A stretch of DNA of 64,000 bases. Origin: JBBIWA01 sp037439425 (GTDB taxonomy: Bacteria > Acidobacteriota > Blastocatellia > RBC074). Where the stretch lies: positions 34,297 through 98,296 of the forward strand of contig JBBIWA010000013.1 of the NCBI GenBank assembly GCA_037439425.1, given 5' to 3'. Both the position numbers and the translations under genes were made by a program. Positions 37,321 to 46,462 of the stretch are shown piece after piece. The notes beneath the pieces are model-generated. The model was not told the DNA's origin. It ran no database searches and was given only the letters and a program-made list of their open reading frames with translations. How positions within the stretch are numbered: the stretch's first letter is position 1; the number at the start of each line of letters is the position of its first letter.

Positions 37321-37809
37321 TCAAGAAATCTGGATAACCGGCCCTTCGACGAAGGCGGTAAAGGGTGGACTGACCGGCAGACCTGGTCCAGCAAAAGTCA
37401 CCACCGCCGTCAGCTTGTAGGTCCCTGCTGGCAAGGCGATAGCGACCGGAGCAGTGGTCGCAGCTCCGGCATACTCGAATGCCGGTCCGCCAGGGCAGGC
37501 AGCGGTAGCTACCCCGGCTGCGCTCGGCACCGGTGGTTTAGTGGCCAGCACTCCTTCGGGGAGACCACCAAAACCTTCGTGATAGTAAGTAACGGTATAG
37601 GTCACAATCCCTGCTGCGATCAGCCCGTTGATAAACGGAGCCAGAATACCTCCAATCCGGAATGTCATGCGCACCGACCAGGGAACGCCCGGATCAATGA
37701 TCAGACCCGAGGGCTGACCAGCTGGCTGGAGCACTTCCAAATTGAAGGCGTCTAACCCCAACGGAAAAAGAGGCGGTTGCGGGCAGACGAGTTGTGGTTG
37801 TCCAGGCAT
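37321..37809 (-). CDS. Small beta-domain protein related to the neighbour's C-terminus
   Basis: A 162-residue protein without signal peptide or membrane segment. It aligns by eye with the last 110 residues of the helix-hairpin-helix protein: LEVLQPAGQPSGLIIDPGVPWSVRMTF against LEVIPMSTSYPSYILRDGQPFDVRLTL, and YKLTAVVTFAGPGLPVSPPFTAFVEGPVIQIS against YRLQAVVHLSLSTAKTEPPASFLTCLEGDLLQVY. The fold looks like an immunoglobulin-like beta sandwich. AAAGGAGGAG precedes the ATG at ideal spacing, so it is well translated. I do not recognise a named family. Confidence 0.65.
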   Translation of the reverse strand: MPGQPQLVCPQPPLFPLGLDAFNLEVLQPAGQPSGLIIDPGVPWSVRMTFRIGGILAPFINGLIAAGIVTYTVTYYHEGFGGLPEGVLATKPPVPSAAGVATAACPGGPAFEYAGAATTAPVAIALPAGTYKLTAVVTFAGPGLPVSPPFTAFVEGPVIQIS

Positions 37810-38720
37810 AATTCTCCTCCTTTCACTGGTCCTTTTTCGATCGTCTATTTGTTTGAATAACCCTACCTGCCAAAGGTAAGGCTTCCATTATTGGAATGGC
37901 TTCCCTTCCGGGACGATAGCCATCACTGTTTCAGTGTTCAGAACCGCAGCTTCTGCGGTTCCAACTTGATCGCGACCTGGCATGCGCCGTGCTTAACCAA
38001 GTCGTAAGCGACTTCTCTTTGGGACAGAGTGCAAGCTTCGGTTATGCCACTTCCTATCTAAAACAATTTCACGGCAATTGCCGAGCCACAGCAGTTGACT
38101 GCCTGCCTGCAGCCTGAGCGCAGGCTGGCAACCGCTCTCTGGAGGTCCTTCAGGATGATTGACTTAGCAGAACTTAGGGCGCTTTTGATGAGACTCTTAA
38201 ACAGCTCCGGGCCCGCGCCTGGCCCATAAGCAGACGGGAGAGTGTTGTGGTATTTAGATCACAGCTCTTTGGGCGAAAGAGCTGTAAGGCAGCGCCGTTA
38301 GAGCCAGATAAGGGTGTGATAAATTTGTCACAGTAGGAAGCATTAGTTTCTCCACAAGTAGCTGCACACATCCGAAGTAAGCCCTGCCAAAATCCAGCTC
38401 AGGGAGACGCCAGCGAAACCCTGAGTGTGCAAACTAAATCCATCCGCAGCCAACGAGGTGGGCGACCGCAGACAAGAGGCAAGCTTTGGGGCTGCACAAT
38501 GGGTTGGTTGGCTGTTCTCAGGGTGAGCGGTTTTGCCTTCGTCCTGGGTTACCCTCTCAGGTCTGCTTTGCTGACTTGTGGAGAGACTAAAGGCGTCAGT
38601 CCTTGGGTCAGTACTCAGGAATCAACCTTCAGTAGGGGAAGAGCTATCTTCCCCCTCTCTACTGCCTTAACTACCGATGGGAACTAGTATGGTGACGTGC
38701 CATCGCCTGCGACTGTTTTC
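37810..38720. other. Gene-free stretch with hairpin and dyad
   Basis: Holds a perfect 10-base-pair hairpin ACAGCTCTTT-GGGCG-AAAGAGCTGT at 38261-38285 and an operator-like dyad TGTGATAAATTTGTCACA at 38315-38332 (16 of 18 positions symmetric). Short open frames, such as one at 38427-38687, have no ribosome site and odd composition; I do not call them. Confidence 0.5.
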
Positions 38721-38748
38721 TTGACTTTGGCAGGCAGCAGCATATAAT
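38721..38748 (+). promoter_or_regulatory. Near-consensus sigma70 promoter without an adjacent gene
   Basis: TTGACT (38721-38726), 16-base spacer, TATAAT (38743-38748). The next convincing start codon on this strand is the subtilase at 39444, almost 700 bases away. The intervening sequence contains a short hairpin GCCAGTGTCTTTAGCACTGG near 38810 but no gene I can support; a minus-strand frame at 39172-39390 is weak. Confidence 0.55.
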
Positions 38749-39443
38749 ATCTTCCGCCGAAAAAGAACAAGATAATATCAAAACTTGACATCTCCATTTG
38801 CCCGCCCGGCCAGTGTCTTTAGCACTGGGATCACCGAGCGATCAAATGCCAAGAACCACTCTCTGAGTCTCATAGGCAGCAGCCTGTGTGGCTTGGGTGA
38901 TTGATTCTTCTGCTTCTTGGGATGACAGGGGGCGAGCGGCAGTGGTCTTTGGTATCGGTTCTCTCTTAGTTGTCGGTACCCCTCTTCAGGTGGGTTAAGG
39001 AGAAATCAAGAGTTTCGTTAGCCCCATCTTCGCTGCAAGATAAGCCCCTACTTTTAGCTTCGGTCCTGTGTCCGAGTGATCTGTGCTGGCAGGGTGCTTA
39101 AAAGGTCTCCTCATTACTTTGCCCCCCTGCTGTCACCAAAGCTGGCAGCTTGCAGATAGCTAGCCCCGTTTTTACAAAAGGTGGGTCCTGACGGGCTGCA
39201 GAGGCCGGTCCCTGGCTTCATCGGGCAGGACGCGGTAATGCCTGCCCTGGCTTGGGCAAGTTACTGCTATAGCTAGCTGCGGGCCGTGCCAGATGTAGTC
39301 CGTCATTTGAGCCCAGTCGGGGAAGAGAGCGGCTGGCCCTCGACGAGAAGGAGATTCTACTTTCCGGCTTCGCCCGGTCTGCTTGCCCATCTCTTACCGA
39401 TAAAACAGCAACTTAACGATTAAGAGAAGAAAGGAAGTTCCAT

Positions 39444-41693
39444 ATGCCAACTGTTAAGAAAGAGTCTCAGGGAAAGAAATTCTACTACGCGGGAGATGAG
39501 AAGATCATGCTGCTGGAGGCACCAGACATCAAAGCCGTGCGGCTCAAAGGTGCCCCTGAACAACCCACGCGGGTCTCGGCGGTGACGGCCCGCGGCATGC
39601 GGGAAGATGGTGGTGAAGAGATCGGTTTCTGCGGTATTACTGTCTACCGCACGCCACCTGCCACCACTCCGACCGGTGCTGCCACTGCAGCCGCGCGCGC
39701 TCCATTGGGAGAGGTGGAAGAAACGTTCCCGGTTTTTAGAACCGCTGATATGGGGCCGGAGTCAGCCCTGATCTTGACGCCGCGAATCATCGTGCAGTTC
39801 AAAGCTGGCCTCAGCGAAGCTGAATGCAAGAAGGTGATGGGCGAGTTCAAGCTCGAAATCGTGAGCCAGCATGAGCTGGCCCAGAACAATTTCGTCTGTC
39901 AACTGCGCAGCGACTCACCTGATGATGCGCTCAGTGTGGCTAACGAACTGCACCAGAAAGAACAGGTTGAATATGCGCAGCCTGACTTTGTCCGCTTGAT
40001 GCCGAAAATCACCATCGGCACCGGAGCTGCAATGGCTGCTACTCGGGCCACAGGTGCCGCGCTGGCTCCCTCGCCTGAAAGGGTAGCTGAAGCAGTACCT
40101 GCACCGCTGGCTCCGGATCCGTTTCTCGGCAACCAGTGGGGGCTAGCCAAGATCAAGGCTCCTGAAGCCTGGGCCATCACGCGCGGAAATCCTGCCATTA
40201 AGGTCGCAGTCATTGATGAAGGCGTTGATATGGCGCACGAGGACCTGGCTGCGAATCTGCTGACCGGCTACGATTCTGTGGACAATGACAACAATCAGCA
40301 GCCCAATCTACGCGATGGACACGGCACGGCCTGCGCCGGGATCATCGCTGCCATAGCCGATAACGGTCGCGGCGTTGCGGGTGTGGCACCAAATTGCAAG
40401 ATCATTCCCGTGCGCATCGCTTATGGGTTGCCCGGTGGTGGTTGGTGGACCTCGGATTCGATCATTGCGCGCGGGGTGCGCACCGCCGTAGATCGCGGAG
40501 CTGATGTGCTAAGCAATAGCTGGGGCGGCGGGCCAGCATCGAGCGTCATTCAGTCAGCCTTCAACTATGCTCGAACCTCAGGGCGCGGTGGCAAAGGTTG
40601 CTTTGCTCCCTGCGCCTCCGGCAATGACGATCGGCTCGGGGTGATCTATCCGGCCAAGTATCCCCAGTGCTTCGCAGTAGGTGCCTCAAACGAGTTCGAC
40701 CAGCGCAAGAGCAGGACCAGCGCTGACGGCGAGAGCTGGTGGGGCAGCAATTATGGCCCTGAACTCCAGGTCGTCGCTCCAGGTGTTCATATCTACACGA
40801 CTGACATGATGGGCAGCGGTGGTTATAACACCAGCGGCAACTACATCCCCAACTTCAACGGCACCTCCTCGGCAACCCCGCACGTAGCCGGGGTAGGAGC
40901 TCTGGTGTTGTCGGTGGATCCGAATCTCACCGTGCAGGAAGTGGAGGAGATCATCCGCCGCTCGTGTGATGACCTGGCTACCGCAGGCCGGGATAATGAA
41001 ACTGGCTTTGGTCGTATCAACGCCCTGCGCGCTGTGCGCGCTGCCTCGCGCGTCTGGTACGACGTCGCGGTCACGGTCGAGTTCCTCGGCCGGGGGCAGG
41101 AATGCTTTATGCGTGTCAACCTGCGCCTCTACAACAGTGGGATCAATCGTGTGCGGTTGAATAACGTGGTGCTTCGCTCCTACACACCCGATTGGGCGAC
41201 GGAGATTGATCGGCTGGAGTTCACTCCGAATCCAGGCGGCATCCTGGAGCCGTTCACCGACCACGATGTGCGGATCAATAACATCCTGCTCCGGGCCAAC
41301 GGTAACCGTAGCGCGTGGAGCTATCGCTGGGGCTTGAGCTATAGCTATACCTTCTGGCGCCCGTCGCTGCCTGCCACGCCGCTGGAAGCCACGACCAACG
41401 GCGGCCTGCGCCGCGGCCAGCTCAAGGAGTTCAACGAACTGGCCACGACCGAGAATGTCTCATTCCGCTTCGAGGGCCAGGGCCAGGGCCGCAGACAGCA
41501 ATTGAATACGATGTTTGAGCACAGGCCCAACCCGACGACCGGCGCTCTTATGCTCCCGGTCACCTTCGCCTCGCCCGTTGAGTCTGCCGAGACCGGAATC
41601 AGCTTCACCGAGGGCGGGGAACTCGTTACCACTCTGCCAGAGGCAGGTATCGTGATTGAGAAGACCGGTGATACGGTGCGCATCAAAATCTAA
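39444..41693 (+). CDS. Subtilisin-like serine protease (S8)
   Basis: A 749-residue subtilase with the triad Asp258 (VAVIDEGVD), His293 (DGHGTACAG) and Ser475 (NGTSSATPHVAG); the oxyanion Asn is in CASGNDD. Residues 1-200 form an N-terminal part: a PatA-independent start (KKFYYAGDEKIMLLE) and an I9-like or fervidolysin-type inhibitor region (ALILTPRIIVQFKAGLSEAECKKVM...VEYAQPDFV, about 108-185). The last 230 residues are beta-rich. No Sec or Tat signal is visible, so it may act inside the cell or leave by an unknown route. GAAAGGAAGTTCCAT precedes the ATG. A hairpin terminator follows. Confidence 0.92.
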   Translation: MPTVKKESQGKKFYYAGDEKIMLLEAPDIKAVRLKGAPEQPTRVSAVTARGMREDGGEEIGFCGITVYRTPPATTPTGAATAAARAPLGEVEETFPVFRTADMGPESALILTPRIIVQFKAGLSEAECKKVMGEFKLEIVSQHELAQNNFVCQLRSDSPDDALSVANELHQKEQVEYAQPDFVRLMPKITIGTGAAMAATRATGAALAPSPERVAEAVPAPLAPDPFLGNQWGLAKIKAPEAWAITRGNPAIKVAVIDEGVDMAHEDLAANLLTGYDSVDNDNNQQPNLRDGHGTACAGIIAAIADNGRGVAGVAPNCKIIPVRIAYGLPGGGWWTSDSIIARGVRTAVDRGADVLSNSWGGGPASSVIQSAFNYARTSGRGGKGCFAPCASGNDDRLGVIYPAKYPQCFAVGASNEFDQRKSRTSADGESWWGSNYGPELQVVAPGVHIYTTDMMGSGGYNTSGNYIPNFNGTSSATPHVAGVGALVLSVDPNLTVQEVEEIIRRSCDDLATAGRDNETGFGRINALRAVRAASRVWYDVAVTVEFLGRGQECFMRVNLRLYNSGINRVRLNNVVLRSYTPDWATEIDRLEFTPNPGGILEPFTDHDVRINNILLRANGNRSAWSYRWGLSYSYTFWRPSLPATPLEATTNGGLRRGQLKEFNELATTENVSFRFEGQGQGRRQQLNTMFEHRPNPTTGALMLPVTFASPVESAETGISFTEGGELVTTLPEAGIVIEKTGDTVRIKI

Positions 41694-41714
41694 AGCGGGC
41701 AAGTAGCTGAACCA

Positions 41715-41747
41715 GGGCGGAGGGAAGCCAGGGGGCTCTCTCCGCCC
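41715..41747 (+). terminator. Terminator-like hairpin after the subtilase gene
   Basis: GGGCGGAGGGA pairs with TCTCTCCGCCC with one mismatch, and inner AGCC/GGCT extends the stem. No T run follows, so termination strength is uncertain. Confidence 0.5.
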
Positions 41748-41864
41748 CTGCTCTCCGCTCACGTATCGGCCACCCCATAGTCGCCCACCTCGATCTCAAG
41801 TACCTTCTTGCAGCCCAGCTCCCGGCTCTGCTCCAGTGGCCAGAGGAGGGGGCTGGGCAGAAAT

Positions 41865-41878
41865 ACTAATTTTTTAGT
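41865..41878. promoter_or_regulatory. Dyad adjoining the blaI-like promoter (candidate operator)
   Basis: ACTAA-TTTT-TTAGT, ending on the first base of the -35 box. BlaI/MecI repressors bind palindromes with ACA/TGT or similar half-sites at their own promoter; this site has the right place and size but not the classic sequence. Confidence 0.35.
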
Positions 41879-41906
41879 TGACAAATCTGAGAGGTGGAAT
41901 TATAGT
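41878..41906 (+). promoter_or_regulatory. Strong sigma70 promoter of the blaI-blaR1-like operon
   Basis: TTGACA (41878-41883), 17-base spacer, TATAGT (41901-41906). It leaves about 35 bases to the GTG start at 41947. Because these bases are the promoter, a longer reading frame beginning with the TTG at 41878 cannot be the real gene start. Confidence 0.8.
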
Positions 41907-41946
41907 TTTTGCGAATTCTTTAATAGTTGGAAAGGAAGCGAAACCT

Positions 41947-42324
41947 GTGGCGCGTAGAAAGTCACCTACTCTGACGGAAGTCGAGCTAGAGTTGATGGAT
42001 ATCCTCTGGCAGAAAGGCAGCGCGACCGTGGGAGAGATTGTCCAGGCGCTGCCGGAAGATCGCCCGCTGGCTTACAGCTCTGTCCTGACGATGATGCGCA
42101 TCCTGGAGCAAAAGGGCTATGTTGAGCACGAAAAGGAAGGCCGCGCTTATGTCTACCGCCCATTAGTTGATCGCCAGCAAGCGCGCAAGAACGTAATCAG
42201 CTATCTGCTGAAAAGATTCTTCAATGACTCACCTGAACTGCTGGTGGTCAATCTCTTGGAGCACGAGAACGTGGGGGCAGCCGAGATTAAGCGACTTAAA
42301 CGTCTGATCGAGAAGTCCAAATAA
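41947..42324 (+). CDS. BlaI/MecI-family transcriptional repressor
   Basis: A 125-residue winged-helix repressor of the penicillinase-repressor family. SPTLTEVELELMDILWQKGSATVGEIVQALP (about residues 6-36) and AYSSVLTMMRILEQKGYVEHEKEGRAYVYRPLV (about 44-76) are the DNA-binding part; the C-terminal helices mediate dimerisation and include the site at which such repressors are cleaved. The GTG at 41947 follows AAGGAAG; family length is about 120-130, matching this start. The receptor-protease gene follows after 30 bases, so they form an operon probably controlled by this repressor. Confidence 0.92.
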   Translation: MARRKSPTLTEVELELMDILWQKGSATVGEIVQALPEDRPLAYSSVLTMMRILEQKGYVEHEKEGRAYVYRPLVDRQQARKNVISYLLKRFFNDSPELLVVNLLEHENVGAAEIKRLKRLIEKSK

Positions 42325-42354
42325 CGAGTCGTCCTGATCAAGTAGGAGGAAGAG

Positions 42355-44907
42355 ATGAATTGGATGCCGGAGCACTACGACCTGCTAGCGCGTCTGCTCT
42401 TGCAATCGCTGCTCAACAGCCTATGGCAAGGGACAACAATCGTGATTCTCGTCTGGTTGCTTTTGCGCCTCATTGGCCGCGTGAGTGCAACGACGCGCCA
42501 TGCGATCTGGCTGGTGAGCCTGCTGGCAATCGGCGTGCTTCCTTTCTTGCCCGTCTTGCCCGCAACTACACCTCAAGCTCCGTCCCTGGCAGCTTCATCT
42601 GCCAAGATAAAGGGGCAAGAAGCTACTCCGCCTGAGCTGGTTCTTCGCTCCGCTATCGCTACGGAGAATCAGCAATCCGCTTCACACTCAAGCGAGCAGC
42701 AGATTGAAGAGGCGAAAAATCTCGGGCGAACTGTCAGTTGGCCATCGCTTCCAGCAAGCGCCTGGGACCAGGTGTCAGGCGAGCTAACAGTTCACCTGAC
42801 ACCTGCAACCGTCTCTTCGTCAGTTACTGCCTTTACCCAGGTTGAGCGAAAAACCTGGTTGCAGCGCTGGAGTGAGAGATGGCTAAGCGGAAGCCTGCCG
42901 CTGCTGCTCATTTCGTTGTGGCTTGCAGTCTGCGCCCTGATGTTGTGGCGAATTCTGAGGAGTTACCTGGGTCTGTTCCGGCTGCGTCGCACTCTCTGCC
43001 CGCTGCCATCAGAACAGAGTGAGCGGGTAAAGCGCCTGGCCGAGAGTTTCGGCCTCAAGCGTCAGATTCGCGCTGGGGTCTCTTCTGAGGTGGCCATGCC
43101 GATGACCATTGGCTGGATCAAACCTTTGATCATCCTGCCTCAAGGGCTAATGACGGGCCTTTCAGAATCTGAGTTTGACAGCATCGCCGCGCATGAGCTG
43201 GCACACATCAAACGCTGTGACTACCTGACCAACCTTCTGCAACGCTTGATTCAGGCCTATTTCTTCTTTCATCCGGCAGTCTGGGTGATCGGTCATCGGC
43301 TGGTCGTTGAACGCGAGTTAGCCTGTGATGATTGGGCGGTGCAGATGACCGGCGAAGCGCGCCGCTATGCAAGCTGTCTGACCCGACTGGTGGAAGCGCT
43401 CTCTGAGAGCAAGCCGCTGGCCGTCGCGACAGGCATGATTTTTGGCAAGCACGTCATCTCCAGGAGGATAGAAATGATTCTCAATCCGTCTCGAAATGCT
43501 ACGACCTTTATCTCGAAACCGGCCTTGCTGTCAGCCATAGGTCTGGCAGCCTTATCGCTTACAGTGTCTCTCTTTCTCGCTCCGGTGATCGCTGTTCCGC
43601 TCCTTCAAAACAGCAATACCGGGGTTAAGGCTCAAAACAGCGGCGCGTCCACTAAAGAGCAGGAAGCGGAGAAGACGCTGCTAGCAGGCATTCTCTCACC
43701 GAAGGCGGCGCGAAGCGTGGCGCCCAAAACCGTGGACGCTACGAGTGTAGGGTTATTAGATGATTTGCTACCCGATCGTCCGTGGTTGCTTTTACCCGAT
43801 GAGCTAGCTGTAGTCGCCGCTTCAACTCCGGAGGTGGAAATGCTCTCATCGCCAGATGCCAGGTTGGTTCCGAAAGCCATCTCCTTCTTCTCTATGCAAG
43901 AAGCGCAGCTTCCACTGCCGGCCCCGCTTCCGCCGCCAGCTCCAATCGCTCCTGCGGTGGGCACGCTGGCTGACCATCTCGTTTTAGAAAAGAGCGATAA
44001 TCCGGTCATTTCCGAAAGCGAATTGCTGGCAGTATTGACAGAGATCGCCAAGCGGGATGCCGATCCCAAGGTGCGCAGCGAGGCGCTACAGGGCATCTAT
44101 CGGCTCAGAAGCGAGGCCAGCGTTAATGCGTTGCTGAAGCTCTACGATGAAATAAGCGACGTTCAGATGAAGAAGGAGATTCTCGGTTACCTGATTCGCC
44201 GCCAGGGAGATAACAGCAAAGCGATTGCCAAGCTAGTCTCGGTGGCGAAGACGGAGAAGGACGAAGAGCTGCGCAAACAGGCCCTCCGCCAGTTGCTCGA
44301 TGTCAAGGGAGATGAAGGGGCTAACAGTTTGATCGAAATCTACGATAGCCTCCAGGATGCCGGGATGAAACAGACGGTGATCCGCTACCTGGCTTACAAC
44401 AAGAGCCGGAAGGCGGTTGATAAGCTGATTCAGATCGCCAAGACCGATCCTGATCCCGCGATCCGGCAAATGGCTATCCGCATCCTCTCAGGCATTGATG
44501 GCCGCCTCTTCATTGAAATGCTGGACAGACCCCGTTCGGGCATCAGCCTCAATGTGCATCCCGACATCAAGCTCGATGTCCACCCTGACATCAACTTTGA
44601 TTTTCATTATTTTAACCGCGAGCAGCTCGAAAGGCTTCAACGCGAGGCTCAGAAGCTGAGTGAGAAGGCGCGCGAGCAAGCTGAGAAAGCGCGTGAGCAA
44701 GCTGAGAAAGCGCGCGAGCAAACTCGCGAGATCATGGAGAAATTCCAGCGGGAATATCTCGACCGCGAGCTGTTGGAGCAGCTGGACCAGCAAAGAGAAG
44801 CGGTTAAGGAGGCTGTTGAGAAGGCCCGTGAACTTTGGGAAAGAGAATTGAGAGTGCTCCCCCTACGTCCTAGCCGAGTCCAACCCAACACAAAGAATGT
44901 CAAATGA
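42355..44907 (+). CDS. BlaR1/MecR1-like M56 metalloprotease receptor with HEAT repeats
   Basis: An 850-residue membrane sensor-protease. Four membrane segments in the first 400 residues frame the M56 zinc site His280-Glu281-x-x-His284 (AAHELAHIKRCDY), with the third ligand near RELACDDWA (about 320-328). A fourth helix (about 390-410) leads out to a Pro-rich spacer. In place of a penicillin-binding sensor, residues about 555-720 hold HEAT-like repeats (GDEGANSLIEIYDSLQDAGM; DPDPAIRQMAIRILSG). The tail has LNVHPDIKLDVHPDINFD and a coiled coil with tandem EKAREQA units (about 770-790). GGAGGAAGAG precedes the ATG. It probably cleaves or triggers loss of the BlaI-like repressor. Confidence 0.88.
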   Translation: MNWMPEHYDLLARLLLQSLLNSLWQGTTIVILVWLLLRLIGRVSATTRHAIWLVSLLAIGVLPFLPVLPATTPQAPSLAASSAKIKGQEATPPELVLRSAIATENQQSASHSSEQQIEEAKNLGRTVSWPSLPASAWDQVSGELTVHLTPATVSSSVTAFTQVERKTWLQRWSERWLSGSLPLLLISLWLAVCALMLWRILRSYLGLFRLRRTLCPLPSEQSERVKRLAESFGLKRQIRAGVSSEVAMPMTIGWIKPLIILPQGLMTGLSESEFDSIAAHELAHIKRCDYLTNLLQRLIQAYFFFHPAVWVIGHRLVVERELACDDWAVQMTGEARRYASCLTRLVEALSESKPLAVATGMIFGKHVISRRIEMILNPSRNATTFISKPALLSAIGLAALSLTVSLFLAPVIAVPLLQNSNTGVKAQNSGASTKEQEAEKTLLAGILSPKAARSVAPKTVDATSVGLLDDLLPDRPWLLLPDELAVVAASTPEVEMLSSPDARLVPKAISFFSMQEAQLPLPAPLPPPAPIAPAVGTLADHLVLEKSDNPVISESELLAVLTEIAKRDADPKVRSEALQGIYRLRSEASVNALLKLYDEISDVQMKKEILGYLIRRQGDNSKAIAKLVSVAKTEKDEELRKQALRQLLDVKGDEGANSLIEIYDSLQDAGMKQTVIRYLAYNKSRKAVDKLIQIAKTDPDPAIRQMAIRILSGIDGRLFIEMLDRPRSGISLNVHPDIKLDVHPDINFDFHYFNREQLERLQREAQKLSEKAREQAEKAREQAEKAREQTREIMEKFQREYLDRELLEQLDQQREAVKEAVEKARELWERELRVLPLRPSRVQPNTKNVK

Positions 44908-45075
44908 TCCGTGCCGCCGCTGCCCCAGCAGTCAATCGCTCCTGCCGCAGCGGCGGCGCACCAGGATTAGCACCTGGCCTGAGAGGGCTATTTGATGGCT
45001 GGCAGATTCCTCTTTGCTATGGCGTAAAGATCAACTGAAATTGAGGAACCATTCAGCTCGCGCTGCGACGCCCTG

Positions 45076-45190
45076 AGAAGATGAAACCCTGGGAGCGCAC
45101 GCTTCTAGCGTGCTTAGTCTGAGGATGAAGGCTCGCTTAATGGAAGTAGGCACGCCGGAGGCGTGCCTACCCAGGGATTTTCCGAGGGAG
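45076..45190. repeat. Mosaic dispersed repeat, copy R4
   Basis: ATGAAACCCTGGGAGCGCAC then GCTTCTAGCGTGC, a second palindrome AGGCACGCCGGAGGCGTGCCT and the terminal GGGATTTTCCGAGGGAG (45174-45190). The terminal motif is the ribosome site of the gene at 45199. Confidence 0.75.
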
Positions 45191-45198
45191 GTAGTTCC

Positions 45199-46443
45199 AT
45201 GATAAGCAAGTTCATTTTGGCCTTCATACTGGTGAGCCTGGGCGGCTTCTCCGGCTATCCCGCTCTGGGGCAAGAGCAAACAGGCCGCACCTATTCCAGA
45301 GCCGACTTCATCAATGTTGAGGGTAACACTCTAGCAGACAAAATAGAGCGCGCCGTCAAACAGTTCAGAGACTCCCGGCAAGGAGACTCGCTCTGGATTG
45401 CCTATCACTTTCAGGCGCGCGAAGGCGTTCAGACGGGGCCGTTTTCAGGCTTGGTCTACCGCGACGAGGATGGCATTCGACTGGCACGCGCCGAGCGGCC
45501 TGATGGCGCAGCGGTCTTTTTGTTGACAGAGGTGCGCAGCTCGCGCCCTGTCTTCACGCGGGTCAAGACGCTGAATCTTAATGAGCCGTATCTGTTTGAG
45601 AACCGGCCTGTCTACTGGCTCGGTAACATTGAGACGGCGCAGAGCCTGGCGCAGCTCGAAGCGATTATGCGCGCTGAGCCTGAAAATAAGCCTCTGGTGA
45701 GAGGCGCGCTGCGCGCCATCAGCGCGCACGATAGCCCGCGCGTCCTTCCGCTGCTCAGAGAGGTAGCGCTGAAAGACCCGACCTTCGATATTCAAAGTTA
45801 TGCCATTTCCAGCCTGGCTCGGATCCCGACCAAAGAGAGTCTCGACGCGCTCGATGAGCTCTTCAAAGCCACAAGCAGCGTCGCCCTTAAACAGGAGATC
45901 GTGCGCGCCTACACGCAGGCAGGCGGCAGCGTCAGCGAGAAGCGCGTGCTGGATAAATTGACTGCCATTGCCGGCTCTGACGAAACGCTGAAGGTTCGCA
46001 CTGAAGCGATCCGCCGCATCGCCAGCTTCCGGGGCGATGCCGTAGCCGACCGGTTGTTTGAGATCTACGATCGCAGCCAGGAGCGCGAGCTCAAGCTGGA
46101 GATCCTGCGTCAGGTCAGGGTGGATGAAAACAAAGAGGATCGCGGATTGAAGAGGATGATCGCGATTGCCAAAAACGGCGCTGACGCGGAATTGCAGCGA
46201 GCTGCCGTGCGTCGCCTGGCCGGAGTCAAAGGCGATGTGGGCATCAGTGCGCTAATTGAAATCTACGACAGCACAAGCTCCGATCAGATGAAGGAAGAAA
46301 TCATCAACCGTTTGGCTCAGAGCCAGAGCCGCCAGGCAATGGAGAAAGTGCTCGCCATCGCCAAAAATGATCCGAATCCAAAGCTGCGGCAGCTTGCAGT
46401 GCGCCGGCTCTCAAGCAGCGGTTGGAATTTTTCTCTTCAGTGA
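45199..46443 (+). CDS. Exported HEAT-repeat protein, paralogue of the receptor's C-terminus
   Basis: A 414-residue protein: signal peptide about 1-24 (MISKFILAFILVSLGGFSGYPALG), an N-terminal domain (about 25-150, RADFINVEGNTLADKIERAV...WIAYHFQAREG) and about seven HEAT-like repeats to the end. The last repeats (GDVGISALIEIYDSTSSDQMKEEIINRLAQSQSRQ; DPNPKLRQLAVRRLS) closely resemble those of the M56 receptor, pointing to an origin by duplication. The ATG at 45199 is set by GAGGGAGG 7 bases before it, which belongs to repeat R4. HEAT arrays bind proteins; it may be a periplasmic ligand of the receptor (inference). Confidence 0.85.
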   Translation: MISKFILAFILVSLGGFSGYPALGQEQTGRTYSRADFINVEGNTLADKIERAVKQFRDSRQGDSLWIAYHFQAREGVQTGPFSGLVYRDEDGIRLARAERPDGAAVFLLTEVRSSRPVFTRVKTLNLNEPYLFENRPVYWLGNIETAQSLAQLEAIMRAEPENKPLVRGALRAISAHDSPRVLPLLREVALKDPTFDIQSYAISSLARIPTKESLDALDELFKATSSVALKQEIVRAYTQAGGSVSEKRVLDKLTAIAGSDETLKVRTEAIRRIASFRGDAVADRLFEIYDRSQERELKLEILRQVRVDENKEDRGLKRMIAIAKNGADAELQRAAVRRLAGVKGDVGISALIEIYDSTSSDQMKEEIINRLAQSQSRQAMEKVLAIAKNDPNPKLRQLAVRRLSSSGWNFSLQ

Positions 46444-46462
46444 AAAATGTGATGAGCAATAA

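Noticed and set aside
39172..39390. 72-codon minus-strand frame upstream of the subtilase
   Set aside because: No good ribosome site and no recognised motif; composition is rich in Arg/Pro.
41878..44907. Beta-lactam resistance operon
   Set aside because: BlaI and M56 domains are present, but there is no penicillin-binding sensor domain and no beta-lactamase gene.
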